Positions 8,656-17,576 of a DNA stretch of 64,000 bases are shown in pieces. The DNA is taken from assembly GCF_014850955.1 (NCBI RefSeq), contig NZ_JACXSS010000001.1:744001-808000 (forward strand). Direction: 5' to 3'. Position 1 is the first letter of the stretch; each line of letters begins with the position of its first letter. The DNA is from Methylomonas albis. GTDB taxonomy: Bacteria; Pseudomonadota; Gammaproteobacteria; Methylococcales; Methylomonadaceae. The position numbers were made by a program, and so were the translations under genes. Below the pieces are notes generated by a model, which saw only the letters and a list, made by a program, of their open reading frames with translations, ran no database searches and was not told where the DNA came from.

Positions 8656-10110
8656 ATGGTTACACCAACAATTTGGGCGGATTACAGCGCCGACAAGGCT
8701 TACGACGAGATGATGGCGACGGGTGGTAAACCCAGGGACGCTTGCGCTACTTTGAGTCAGTACTTGCAATCTTTGGGCATGGACGCAATAAAAGGCCGCT
8801 TGTCGGCGGCGGAAGCAGCCATCATGGAGATGGGCATTACGTTTACCGTCTATAGCGACGAAGGCAATATCGACCGGGCTTGGCCTTTCGACATCATTCC
8901 GCGCCTGATCGATTTTCAGGAGTGGCAAGTGGTGGAGACCGGCCTGAAACAGCGCCTGAAAGCCTTGAACTGCTTTATTAATGACGTCTATAACCAGCAG
9001 CAGATTATCAAAGAGGGCCTGGTACCCGCTGATTTGATCAACAGTTCCAGCAATTTTCGCAAGGAATGCCTGGGCATGCAGCCCAAGTTCGGCACTTGGG
9101 CCAATATCTGCGGCAGCGATCTGGTGCGAGCTGGCGACGGCAAGCTCTATGTATTGGAAGACAATCTGCGGGTGCCTTCTGGCGTCTCGTACATGATCGA
9201 AAACCGGGTAATTACCAAGCGTATCTTTCCCGAGTTGTTGGAAAATCTGAATATTTTACCGGTAGACGATTACCCGACTCAGCTGTTCGAAATGCTGGCC
9301 TCATTGGCACCAGATACCGGCGACACCCCACAAATTGCCGTATTAACCCCCGGCATTTATAACTCGGCCTATTTCGAACACGCTTTCCTGGCGCAGCAAA
9401 TGGGCGCGGAATTGGTGGAAGGTGGCGACTTACTGGTCAAGGATGACGATTGCGTTTACATGCGCACTATCAAAGGTCTGGAAAAAGTCGATGTTATCTA
9501 TCGGCGCATCGACGATTTGTTTCTCGACCCGGAAGTGTTTCATAAGGATTCGGTATTGGGCGTGAAGGGCTTGATGCGGGCTTGGAAAGCCGGCAATGTG
9601 GCCTTGGCCAATGCGCCCGGCGCCGGCGTGGCCGACGACAAGGTGGTGTATGCCTACGTGCCGGAGATGATTCGCTACTACTTGAATGAAGAGCCGATTC
9701 TGCCCAATGTGCCGACTTATCTATGCAGCGACGCGGAGCAATGCGCCTATGTGTTGAAACATTTGGCGGAACTGGTGGTGAAACCGGCCAACGAATCCGG
9801 CGGTTACGGTATGTTGGTCGGTCCGCATGCCACCCAAAAAGAAATCAAGCAGTTTCATAAATTAATCCAGGAAAACCCGCGCAATTACATCGCTCAGCCC
9901 ACGCTGGCCTTATCGACTTGCCCGACCTTATGCAACGACAAACTGGAGCCTCGCCATATCGATTTGCGGCCGTTCATTCTGCAAGGCGAGAACAGCTTTG
10001 TGACTGCCGGTGGTCTGACCCGGGTAGCGCTACGTGCCGGTTCGCTGGTAGTGAACTCCTCGCAAGGCGGCGGCAGTAAAGACACTTGGATTATCAACAG
10101 GGAGCAATAA
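8656..10110 (+). CDS. Circularly permuted ATP-grasp protein (DUF404/DUF407), stand-alone
   Basis: The protein is 484 residues, the usual size for the stand-alone family. I place the start at ATG 8656 (MVTPTIWADYSADKAYDEMM), where family-like sequence begins; the frame opens earlier at a TTG at 8578 but that extension looks random. Conserved pieces include VYSDEGNIDRAWPFDIIPR, LRVPSGVSYMIENR, VLTPGIYNSAYFEHAFLA, IYRRIDDLFLDP, VVKPANESGGYGMLVG (a likely nucleotide-binding loop) and GGGSKDTW near the end. It is predicted to catalyse ATP-dependent amide bond formation in the cytoplasm with an alpha-E partner, which follows after one base. It is a paralogue of the N-terminal half of the divergent fusion gene, so the cluster holds two complete ligase sets. 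Confidence 0.9.
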   Translation: MVTPTIWADYSADKAYDEMMATGGKPRDACATLSQYLQSLGMDAIKGRLSAAEAAIMEMGITFTVYSDEGNIDRAWPFDIIPRLIDFQEWQVVETGLKQRLKALNCFINDVYNQQQIIKEGLVPADLINSSSNFRKECLGMQPKFGTWANICGSDLVRAGDGKLYVLEDNLRVPSGVSYMIENRVITKRIFPELLENLNILPVDDYPTQLFEMLASLAPDTGDTPQIAVLTPGIYNSAYFEHAFLAQQMGAELVEGGDLLVKDDDCVYMRTIKGLEKVDVIYRRIDDLFLDPEVFHKDSVLGVKGLMRAWKAGNVALANAPGAGVADDKVVYAYVPEMIRYYLNEEPILPNVPTYLCSDAEQCAYVLKHLAELVVKPANESGGYGMLVGPHATQKEIKQFHKLIQENPRNYIAQPTLALSTCPTLCNDKLEPRHIDLRPFILQGENSFVTAGGLTRVALRAGSLVVNSSQGGGSKDTWIINREQ

Positions 10111-10111
10111 G

Positions 10112-11068
10112 ATGTTATCGCGATCCGCCGAACGCTTGTACTGGATGGCCCGTTACCTGGAGCGCACCGAAAATACCGCCCGCTTGATTAGTGCCACGAT
10201 GCATTTGATCTACGATTTACCCTATGGTGTGGAACTGGGCTGGCGCAATTTGCTGAACATCTGCGGCGTGGAAGAGGCGTTTTACCAACGCTTTAAAAAC
10301 CCCAGCGAGCAGAACACCACCCGATTTTTATTAGCCGATATGAGTAATCCCGGCTCCTTGCTGGCGTCTTTGTCGTTTGCCCGTGAGAATATTCGTACCA
10401 GTCGCGAGCTGATGCCGGACGAAGCCTGGCAGCAAGTCAACGAAATGTATTTGTACGCCAACAATAATCTGGACAGCCTGTCCAATCGCCGGGGTAGGGC
10501 GCTGTTCTTACAGGAAATCATGGCCGGTTGTCAGCGCTTTACCGGTTTTATGGCCGGGGCGATGAGCCGCAGCGACAGTGCCCGGTTTATCTGTATCGGT
10601 CGCAATCTGGAACGCGCCGACATGACCAGCCGGATTATGGATTTCGGTACCGTGCTGCTCGCTGAAAATCGCAGCACCAAGATGCGTGAGTACGAAACCA
10701 TTTTGTGGATCAACGTCTTGAAGTCGTTGAGCGCGGTGTTGATGTACCGCAAGCACGTCCGCAATCGTATTAACGGTGAGGATGTGCTGAATTTTCTGTT
10801 AAAAAACCCGGATTTCCCTAGGGCCGTGGTGCACTGTATCGAAGAGACTACCTATTGCATCAAGCGCTTGCCAAATGCCGCCGAGTTGTTCCCGCAATTG
10901 GAGCAATTGGAACAAGAGATATTGGCCATCGATATTAAACAGACTACGCCGGAGCAGTTGCATCAAGTGTTGGACGGTTTGCAGAGCAAATTCGACGATT
11001 TACACAAGCAAATCGCGGCAATGTGGTTTTTGAATAATCTTGGTGACGACGAAATGGAGAAAAATTGA
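10112..11068 (+). CDS. Alpha-E domain protein (DUF403), stand-alone
   Basis: The 318-residue protein is all helix in character. It opens with LSRSAERLYWMARYLERTENTAR, the alpha-E signature, and has a second conserved block FICIGRNLERADMTSRIMD. Its ATG lies one base after the TAA of the ATP-grasp gene, so the two are translationally coupled and probably act as a complex. It matches the C-terminal half of the 843-residue fusion protein encoded divergently. No enzyme activity is established for this family. Analyses of ATP-grasp neighbourhoods suggest a structural or substrate-holding role in peptide ligation. It ends 163 bases before the next gene on the same strand. Confidence 0.9.
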   Translation: MLSRSAERLYWMARYLERTENTARLISATMHLIYDLPYGVELGWRNLLNICGVEEAFYQRFKNPSEQNTTRFLLADMSNPGSLLASLSFARENIRTSRELMPDEAWQQVNEMYLYANNNLDSLSNRRGRALFLQEIMAGCQRFTGFMAGAMSRSDSARFICIGRNLERADMTSRIMDFGTVLLAENRSTKMREYETILWINVLKSLSAVLMYRKHVRNRINGEDVLNFLLKNPDFPRAVVHCIEETTYCIKRLPNAAELFPQLEQLEQEILAIDIKQTTPEQLHQVLDGLQSKFDDLHKQIAAMWFLNNLGDDEMEKN

Positions 11069-11231
11069 CCAATCTGCTATCAGCGCAGACCAATGTTTGG
11101 CGTTTTGCTTTGGGCTATTTAGTGTAAGCACGCCCGGTTAGTGGTTGCGAGCATTGGATTGCTGCTGACCCACACCCCAAGTTTGCTATATCATGGAAGC
11201 ATCGATTTTTAAAACTAAAAGGGGGAGGGTT

Positions 11232-14200
11232 ATGGATAAGCTAAGGGCGCTGGGGCTCGGGTCGGTTGGGCAGGACGAACAAGCTGTTAAGCAGCAGTTG
11301 CATCTCTATATCAATCTTAAACTGGCTTCGTGCGGGCAGCCGACTTGTATCGATACCGGGTCGGCGCAATTTATGGATACCGCCCAGGACTTGCTGAATA
11401 GTTATCTGGAAAAAAGCCGGCTGTTGGCCAGTTCCTCCCTTTATCCTGCCGATAGACGCATTCAAGATTTTCTGGAGCGCTATTGTGCAGATCTGGGCTT
11501 TGCCAAAATCCCTAGTTTGCCAACCATGACTTTTGAGCTGGATAAGCATGGCGTTGCGCGCGAATTGTCTTTGCCCTTGGGCGAGGACGAATTTCGTTCC
11601 GAAATCGTTTCCAGCTTTCGAGTCAAACAGGGCATTTTGCATAATCCGGCCAGCGACCGGCGTACCACGCAAGGCTCGTTTCATGTTGCCGAAGGCGGTC
11701 TGCCGGTGCCCGGCGACAAGAAGCAGGTGCCTAAACTGACCTTTGCGTTGATGTTAGGCGAGGCGCTGAATCCACCCGACGATTTGATGGTGCTGCCGTT
11801 TACTGCTCACCAAGCCAAGCCGGCGCGGATGTTTGCCTCCTTGTTGATGCGGCCGGTAGTCTGTCCGGAAATTCCCGGCGTTGCCGCCGAAAAGTCCATG
11901 GAAATCCGCTTCTTCGCGCCGGGCAATCTGGTCAGCAATCTGGATTTCGTCGAGAGCATCTTCGGTAACGGCGGTAATCCGGCCTTGCCGGAATGCGATG
12001 CGGCCTTGGATGTGGAGCATTGGTCCGGGCACAGCGGGTGCGTGATTCTAGCGCCGCATTTAACCAAGCTCACCAAAAAACAGCTGGGTTTGCCGCACTG
12101 GGACGAAGCCAGCGAACGCCAGCGCGCCGATGGCATGTGCTGGCAGGAGCCGGCGGAACTGTATAACGAAGGCCAGGCGTTTAAACTGACTGCGCGCGAC
12201 CGCAGTGGCGTGATCGTCACCTTGCTGGCCGATAACTATTACGGCTATTGCAAGAAGGAAGTTAAAACCCAGATCAGCTATGCCGCCAATTTGTTCGGTT
12301 TGGCGGAAGAGGAACATGCCGGTGGCGCACTGGCATTTCGCCGCATCAATCATGGCGATGAGTTTGGTATCGGCAGTTTGACCCGGGAACCGGGCTACGA
12401 TTTCGACGAAATGACTTATCACTACGGCGCGATTATGGATGTGCATCCGGAAGGTTATGCGGTGGATAGGCACTTTCCGGAGATCATCTACGTACCGCAG
12501 GATTTGCGAATGAGTCTGGCGACTCAGAAAATCACCTGGATCAGAAATGGCCAGAGCCACGGTATTCGTTTGCAACCCGGCAAAATATACGTGCAGCCCA
12601 ACGGTTATAAAATCGAGATGTGCAAGCATCCCGGCGCGCCGTCCTGGCGCTTGATCGGTACTGTCGCGGAAGGCACTTTTTGCCATAAGCCTTGCACAGT
12701 GTCCGGCGGCGGTAAATCGGAGATTTCCAAATCCATCGAGGACGCGGCGATCTATGGGCCACTGTTTGTGGACGATTTGCAGCACGACCTGGATCGAGTG
12801 CAGGCGATTTTCGACAAAGACTATACCGGCCGCTTCTTGCCGGGTTTCGAGCGCGAAGACCATGGCCCTAGCCGCACTGTGCTCAGTCAGGAACGCAGTC
12901 TGGGTTCCGTGATCAAGTTGTTGACGCCTTCGCCCAATCACCTTCCGGAGTTCAATGATTGGCTGCGATCCATTCCGCCCAGCATTCTGGCTTTGGTGTT
13001 TTTGATCAAGCGTTTTTACCGCCCGGAATGGGGTAATAACTGGCGCGACAATTTATCGGTGGACGTGATTGACGGCGCGCCCGGCCATGAGCTGAAATTG
13101 AATCAGCGTAAGATCGTGGCTACTTATTTACGGGTAGGTTTTGATCTGGATGGTGGCTGGCGGACTTTTAAAGTGCGGCAAGACTATATCGCCTGCGAGA
13201 AAGTGCAAATGGAAGACGATATTAGCGCTTCGGTTGTGGTGCTTACCGAGGCGGTGCGCGCCTGGCTACCGGATGAGGGCTACGAAACGAGCTTGAAATT
13301 GGTCAGCAACTGCGAATATCGGCTGTTTCAGCGCCCGGACGATGCGATTATTCCCGGTTACGACAAGCAGACCGAGCTGAACATGGCCGGGCCCGGCAAT
13401 TTCATGGCCAATTTCGAGCCTTTGAATCATCAGCAATTGTCGGCTGTCGTGGAAGATGTGATGACCTTTTCCAAATTTACGCCGCCGATGCAGAAGCTGT
13501 TAAGCGATGCTTACCAGGATGGTAAAGGCTATGTGGTGTGTTCCGCGCATCCGCGCTTGGTGAACGGCAAGCCCTCGAAAAATCCCCGCTACCTGGAAAC
13601 TCGCGTTGATGTGGTGAAGCCCTTGCGCAAATATGTGGCCGAGCTGGGCGCGCGTTTGCATCGCAAAATTCCGCTCAATCAACCGCTCTGCCATCCGGTG
13701 GATGCGGTGTTGACCGGGCGCCGCAACAATCCGCCCGAGCCGGGCATTCGTGCGCTGGCGGTTTATAACCCGATTCATTATCAAGAGTTGCCGGAACTGT
13801 TCATGGACTTTGTCAGTTCTTTGACCGGCAAATCGCCGTCTACCACCGGAGCTGGCAGTGAAGGCGCGTTGACCAAAGGGCCGTTCAACGCCTTACGCGG
13901 CACCGCCGATTTGAACAACGCGCTGGTCTCGTTCATTTTGACCGGTTATCCCGGCTTTTCCAGTTCGGCGGGATTTATCGGTCCGGATACCCGCGTCGAT
14001 CACGACATCAGTTTGTTGGTGCCGGAGATCTGGGCGCGGTTGTCGCGGGAAGAGCGTCACCCCAAGTTTCTGTTGCAACATGGCTATCTGGAACCTTTAA
14101 GCGATTTCGAATACAAGGGGCAAATCGTCTTGGCCAGCCGTCTGGGTTATCGGATCACCAGCCATTTCGTACATGGCTTGATGGGTAAAATCTTCGATAA

Positions 14201-14708
14201 TCCTTATGCGGTATTTACCGACGAGATTTTGCAGCCGGAGCGCCAGGATTTGGAGGTGTTTGTGGACGGTATCAATAATATCGTCGAAACCCAACAGCGC
14301 GTGGCGCAACAATATATCGAAGACGGCAGCATAGAAGATGCCTGTCCGCCGCTGTATGCCTTGCTGCATATCATGGCCGACGGTCATTATCAGGGTAAGG
14401 ATGCGCATCATCCGGAGATTCGGGCGATGTTTACCCGCGATTATTTACTGGCCTCGGATTGGTATCGGGAACGTCTGCATATCAAGCAGCAACGCGACAT
14501 CGCTTTATGGCAAAGACACGTCGATTATTTGGGCGGTTTCCTACAAGAAAGCAGCCACCAGACTTTGATCAGCGAGCAGAGGTTGGTTGAGCGGCATAGG
14601 CAGGCGCAGCAAAAACTGGTGGAGTTTGCTTCGCCGGATTATTTGCAGTCTCTGGTGGGAACCTTGGGTGCCGATCCGTTGGCACCCTATGCCGCCGGCG
14701 CAGTTTAA
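11232..14708 (+). CDS. Large PEP-carboxykinase-like protein, probably of the pyrophosphate-dependent (PPi-PEPCK) type
   Basis: The protein is 1158 residues from ATG 11232, chosen because a strong GGGGGAGGG lies just upstream; an in-frame ATG at 11193 has no such site. I see a PEPCK-like sequence in two places. DNYYGYCKKEVKTQISYAAN near residue 330 lines up with the substrate loop YGGNSLLGKK-FALR-A of classical PEPCK. SGGGKSEISKSI near 490 sits where PEPCK has its kinase loop (ACGKT), followed by FVDD. A further conserved-looking block is PDTRVDHDISLL near 919. Classical PEPCKs have 500-650 residues. The PPi-dependent enzymes of Entamoeba and Propionibacterium have about 1150, which fits. The reaction would be PEP + CO2 + Pi to oxaloacetate + PPi, or the reverse. 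The family assignment is from memory of motifs and length, so moderate confidence. Confidence 0.6.
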   Translation: MDKLRALGLGSVGQDEQAVKQQLHLYINLKLASCGQPTCIDTGSAQFMDTAQDLLNSYLEKSRLLASSSLYPADRRIQDFLERYCADLGFAKIPSLPTMTFELDKHGVARELSLPLGEDEFRSEIVSSFRVKQGILHNPASDRRTTQGSFHVAEGGLPVPGDKKQVPKLTFALMLGEALNPPDDLMVLPFTAHQAKPARMFASLLMRPVVCPEIPGVAAEKSMEIRFFAPGNLVSNLDFVESIFGNGGNPALPECDAALDVEHWSGHSGCVILAPHLTKLTKKQLGLPHWDEASERQRADGMCWQEPAELYNEGQAFKLTARDRSGVIVTLLADNYYGYCKKEVKTQISYAANLFGLAEEEHAGGALAFRRINHGDEFGIGSLTREPGYDFDEMTYHYGAIMDVHPEGYAVDRHFPEIIYVPQDLRMSLATQKITWIRNGQSHGIRLQPGKIYVQPNGYKIEMCKHPGAPSWRLIGTVAEGTFCHKPCTVSGGGKSEISKSIEDAAIYGPLFVDDLQHDLDRVQAIFDKDYTGRFLPGFEREDHGPSRTVLSQERSLGSVIKLLTPSPNHLPEFNDWLRSIPPSILALVFLIKRFYRPEWGNNWRDNLSVDVIDGAPGHELKLNQRKIVATYLRVGFDLDGGWRTFKVRQDYIACEKVQMEDDISASVVVLTEAVRAWLPDEGYETSLKLVSNCEYRLFQRPDDAIIPGYDKQTELNMAGPGNFMANFEPLNHQQLSAVVEDVMTFSKFTPPMQKLLSDAYQDGKGYVVCSAHPRLVNGKPSKNPRYLETRVDVVKPLRKYVAELGARLHRKIPLNQPLCHPVDAVLTGRRNNPPEPGIRALAVYNPIHYQELPELFMDFVSSLTGKSPSTTGAGSEGALTKGPFNALRGTADLNNALVSFILTGYPGFSSSAGFIGPDTRVDHDISLLVPEIWARLSREERHPKFLLQHGYLEPLSDFEYKGQIVLASRLGYRITSHFVHGLMGKIFDNPYAVFTDEILQPERQDLEVFVDGINNIVETQQRVAQQYIEDGSIEDACPPLYALLHIMADGHYQGKDAHHPEIRAMFTRDYLLASDWYRERLHIKQQRDIALWQRHVDYLGGFLQESSHQTLISEQRLVERHRQAQQKLVEFASPDYLQSLVGTLGADPLAPYAAGAV

Positions 14709-14729
14709 ACTCGTCGACACCTAAAAAAT

Positions 14730-14769
14730 AAGGGATACCGGTCTTACGGCCGGTATCCCTTTTTATTTT
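14730..14769. terminator. Bidirectional rho-independent terminator
   Basis: AGGGATACCGG at 14730-14741 pairs with CCGGTATCCCT at 14750-14760 around a short loop. It is followed by TTTTATTTT on the plus strand and by TTATTTTTT on the minus strand. It sits between the convergent ends of the PEPCK-like gene and the exported hypothetical gene and can serve both. Confidence 0.85.
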
Positions 14770-14804
14770 GTAGCGCGGTTGAGCGGCAACCGTGCTTTAT
14801 CTAT

Positions 14805-15926
14805 TTAACCTTTGCGTTTGGCCTTGGCTTTACCTTTTGGGAATTCTTGAGCGATCAGCGAACGGGCCAGTTTGCGCAAACCGTTGGACGATACTTCCAG
14901 GCCCAGCGGCGAGCCTATCGATTCCAGTTCGTACATCAAGTCGGTCGCGGCAATTAGTGTCACATAGCGCAGGCTGTTATTGCCGGGTAGCTGAGTAGAT
15001 GTGTTGCGCAGCAGCGGGGCGAGCACGTCCCAGGAACTGTTGAAGAACTTGCGTACCGGATCGTTTTCCGCAACATATTCCGCAGTCAGGCCTTGTTCAA
15101 AGGCCACGCCGGCTTTTTGCAATACATCGCGTAAGGCGGCTCTGCTCGCGTCGGCGTCGGTATTGATAGGGGCTTTCTCAATATTTTTTTCCAAGGATGC
15201 TTGCCAACCTTGCCAGAGACTGCGCCATTGTTTCAGTTCCGTTTCGTTCAATGCGGGGGCCGCTTTTAAGTCGCCGGCACTCTGGTTGGTAGCGGTGTAG
15301 CCCACATTGATTAAAATACCTTTCTCGTCGGCTTTGACTTGATTAAAGCGCAGACTGTTGATGGTGTCGTGCAATTCCTCGCTATCTTCGGCGGCGATAA
15401 ACGGCAGCAGGGTTTTAGCAATGTCCGGGCGGGATTGGTTTAAATCGATTTTCAGAGCCGCCAGTTTCGGCTCCGCGGCTTTTTTGATCAGCGATTGCAA
15501 TTGGGCGATATTCAAGGGCTGGCCGTTGCGATCGAACGCATTCAGTTGGGTGACCGGGAAGCTCAGCACATTGCCGGAAGCATCCAATGTCGGTTGTTGC
15601 AAGGTTTGCAAGATACCGGACCATTCGATCAGTGTCATGCACTTGCCTCCCAGCGCGGTGCCGACGCGGGCTTGTACATTGTTCTGGATTTTGACTTGGC
15701 CCTGCTCGCCGCTGATTTGCGGGTGGTCCAGATCCAGAAAACTACATTGCTTGCCGTCTTTCCAGGCCCTTACCGATTGATCCGGGCCGTCGTACAGTTG
15801 GCTAACCAGCACACTTTTGATTAAGCCGTATTCCATCGGCACCGGAATATTGATTTCGCGGGCAATACCGGTCTGTGCGGTCAGCAGCAAGCCGGTGGAT
15901 AGTAACAGGGCACGCATTTTTGACAT
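14805..15926 (-). CDS. Exported protein of unknown function (373 residues)
   Basis: ATG at 15926 is preceded by AAGGAGTAAATC, a good ribosome site. The N-terminus is a signal peptide (MSKMRALLLSTGLLLTAQTG, probable cut near IARE), so the protein is likely periplasmic or secreted. The mature part has two Cys residues (KQCSF and GKCMT), which could form a disulfide, and a very basic tail (KGKAKAKRKG). Internal segments such as LTAEYVAENDPVRKFFN look helical. I recognise no domain. It is three bases from the end of nadE, reading in the same direction, so it belongs to the sucC-sucD-nadE transcript or has a promoter within nadE. Confidence 0.75.
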   Translation of the reverse strand: MSKMRALLLSTGLLLTAQTGIAREINIPVPMEYGLIKSVLVSQLYDGPDQSVRAWKDGKQCSFLDLDHPQISGEQGQVKIQNNVQARVGTALGGKCMTLIEWSGILQTLQQPTLDASGNVLSFPVTQLNAFDRNGQPLNIAQLQSLIKKAAEPKLAALKIDLNQSRPDIAKTLLPFIAAEDSEELHDTINSLRFNQVKADEKGILINVGYTATNQSAGDLKAAPALNETELKQWRSLWQGWQASLEKNIEKAPINTDADASRAALRDVLQKAGVAFEQGLTAEYVAENDPVRKFFNSSWDVLAPLLRNTSTQLPGNNSLRYVTLIAATDLMYELESIGSPLGLEVSSNGLRKLARSLIAQEFPKGKAKAKRKG

Positions 15927-15929
15927 GAT

Positions 15930-17576
15930 TTACTCCTTAACGTTGTCGGGCGCAGGTTGATTAAGCGCGGCCGTGCCGCGATATGCGGATGAAATTGGGT
16001 AGCGGCGATCACGACCAAACGCTCTGGGCGTGATGCGGATGCCGGGCGGCGATTGGCGACGTTTGTATTCGTTTCTATCGACCAGGGAAATAGCCCGGTG
16101 TACGTCGGCTGCGGCGAAGCCTTGCGCCACGATCTCGGCGGCGGATTTATCCTGTTCCACATACAAAGCAAGGATCGGATCCAGTACAGCATAGGGCGGC
16201 AGGGAATCTTCGTCTTTTTGGTCTGGCGCCAATTCCGCCGAGGGCGCTCGCGTGATAACGCGTTGTGGAATAACCGGTGACAAGGTGTTGCGGTATTCGG
16301 CCAACTGGTAGACCAGTAATTTGGATACGTCTTTTAGCGGCGCAAAACCGCCGGCCATATCGCCGTAAAGCGTGGCATAACCCACGCTCATTTCGCTTTT
16401 ATTACCCGTGGTCAGCAGCAGTTTGCCTTGTTTATTGGAAAGCGCCATCAACAACACGCCACGGCAGCGGGCCTGGATATTTTCTTCCGTAGTGTCTTTT
16501 TTGCTGCCGGCAAACAGCGGAGCCAGCATTGCGTTGAAGGCAGTCACCGCCGGTTCTATGGGCAGTACGTGATATTTGATGCCCAAGGCTTCGGCTTCCT
16601 GGATCGCGTCCTGATTGCTCATGTCTTGGGTATAGCGCGAGGGCATCAGCACGGCTTCCACTTGATCGGCTCCTAGCGCATCAACCGCCAAGGCCAGCAC
16701 AAGTGCAGAGTCGATGCCGCCGGACAAACCGAGAATGGCGCCTTGAAAGCCGTTTTTGCGTACGTAGTCTTGAATGCCCAGCACCAGGGCTTTGTATTCG
16801 CTAACCACCGGTTGATACAAATCGGCGATAGTGGATGTCTGCGGTTGTTGATCGACGAATTCGACGATGCTGAGTTGCTCCGCGAATTCGGCTGCTCGGA
16901 ACACGACGTTGCCGTTACGATCAGCGACAAACGAGGCGCCGTCGAAAATCAACTCGTCTTGGCCGCCGATTTGGTTCACGTAGACCAGCGGAATTCCGGC
17001 TTCTTTGACTTGCGTGCAGATAATGTCCTCGCGCTGTTGCATCTTGCCGGCGTGAAACGGCGAGGCGTTCAATGTCAGGATAATGTCAGCGCCGGCAGCG
17101 CGGCTTTGGGCAATGATGCCGGGTTGCCAGATGTCTTCGCAAATCGTCAACGCTAACAGGCTGTCTTTAACCATAAACAGACAGGTTTGTGCGCCGGCGG
17201 TAAAGTAACGTTGTTCGTCGAACACACCATAATTGGGTAGGGCCTGTTTATGGTACTGGGCTATGGTTTCGCCATCACGCAATGCCACGGCGGTATTGTA
17301 AAGCCGGCCATCCTGCTGCCGAGGATAGCCGATCACTACCGTTATGCCGGCAATCTTCTCGGCAATTTCGGCGACGGCCCGTTGCGCCTGCAGAATAAAA
17401 TCAGACCGAAACAGCAAGTCTTCGGGTGGATAGCCGGTAACGCATAGCTCCGGAAATACCACCAGGTCGGCCTGCTGTTCTTTGGCTTGTGCAGCGGTAG
17501 CCAGGATTTTACGGGTGTTGGTTTGAATATCGGCAACTGTTAAGTTCAGTTGGGCTAAAGCTATTTTTATCGACAT
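15930..17576 (-). CDS. nadE: Glutamine-dependent NAD+ synthetase
   Basis: The 548-residue enzyme amidates nicotinic acid adenine dinucleotide to NAD+ using glutamine nitrogen and ATP. Residues 1-250 form a nitrilase-type glutaminase with the Glu (FPELCVTGYPPEDLLF), Lys (HKQALPNYGVF) and Cys (LTICEDIWQPG) triad. The C-terminal synthetase carries the ATP loop LGLSGGIDSALV. Length fits the glutamine-using form rather than the short ammonia-only one. I take ATG 17576 ([12 protein letters not shown]), whose bases overlap the TAA of sucD (TAATG); a longer frame opens at 17594 but would start inside sucD. Translation is therefore coupled to sucD, an unusual pairing. Confidence 0.95.
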   Translation of the reverse strand: MSIKIALAQLNLTVADIQTNTRKILATAAQAKEQQADLVVFPELCVTGYPPEDLLFRSDFILQAQRAVAEIAEKIAGITVVIGYPRQQDGRLYNTAVALRDGETIAQYHKQALPNYGVFDEQRYFTAGAQTCLFMVKDSLLALTICEDIWQPGIIAQSRAAGADIILTLNASPFHAGKMQQREDIICTQVKEAGIPLVYVNQIGGQDELIFDGASFVADRNGNVVFRAAEFAEQLSIVEFVDQQPQTSTIADLYQPVVSEYKALVLGIQDYVRKNGFQGAILGLSGGIDSALVLALAVDALGADQVEAVLMPSRYTQDMSNQDAIQEAEALGIKYHVLPIEPAVTAFNAMLAPLFAGSKKDTTEENIQARCRGVLLMALSNKQGKLLLTTGNKSEMSVGYATLYGDMAGGFAPLKDVSKLLVYQLAEYRNTLSPVIPQRVITRAPSAELAPDQKDEDSLPPYAVLDPILALYVEQDKSAAEIVAQGFAAADVHRAISLVDRNEYKRRQSPPGIRITPRAFGRDRRYPISSAYRGTAALNQPAPDNVKE

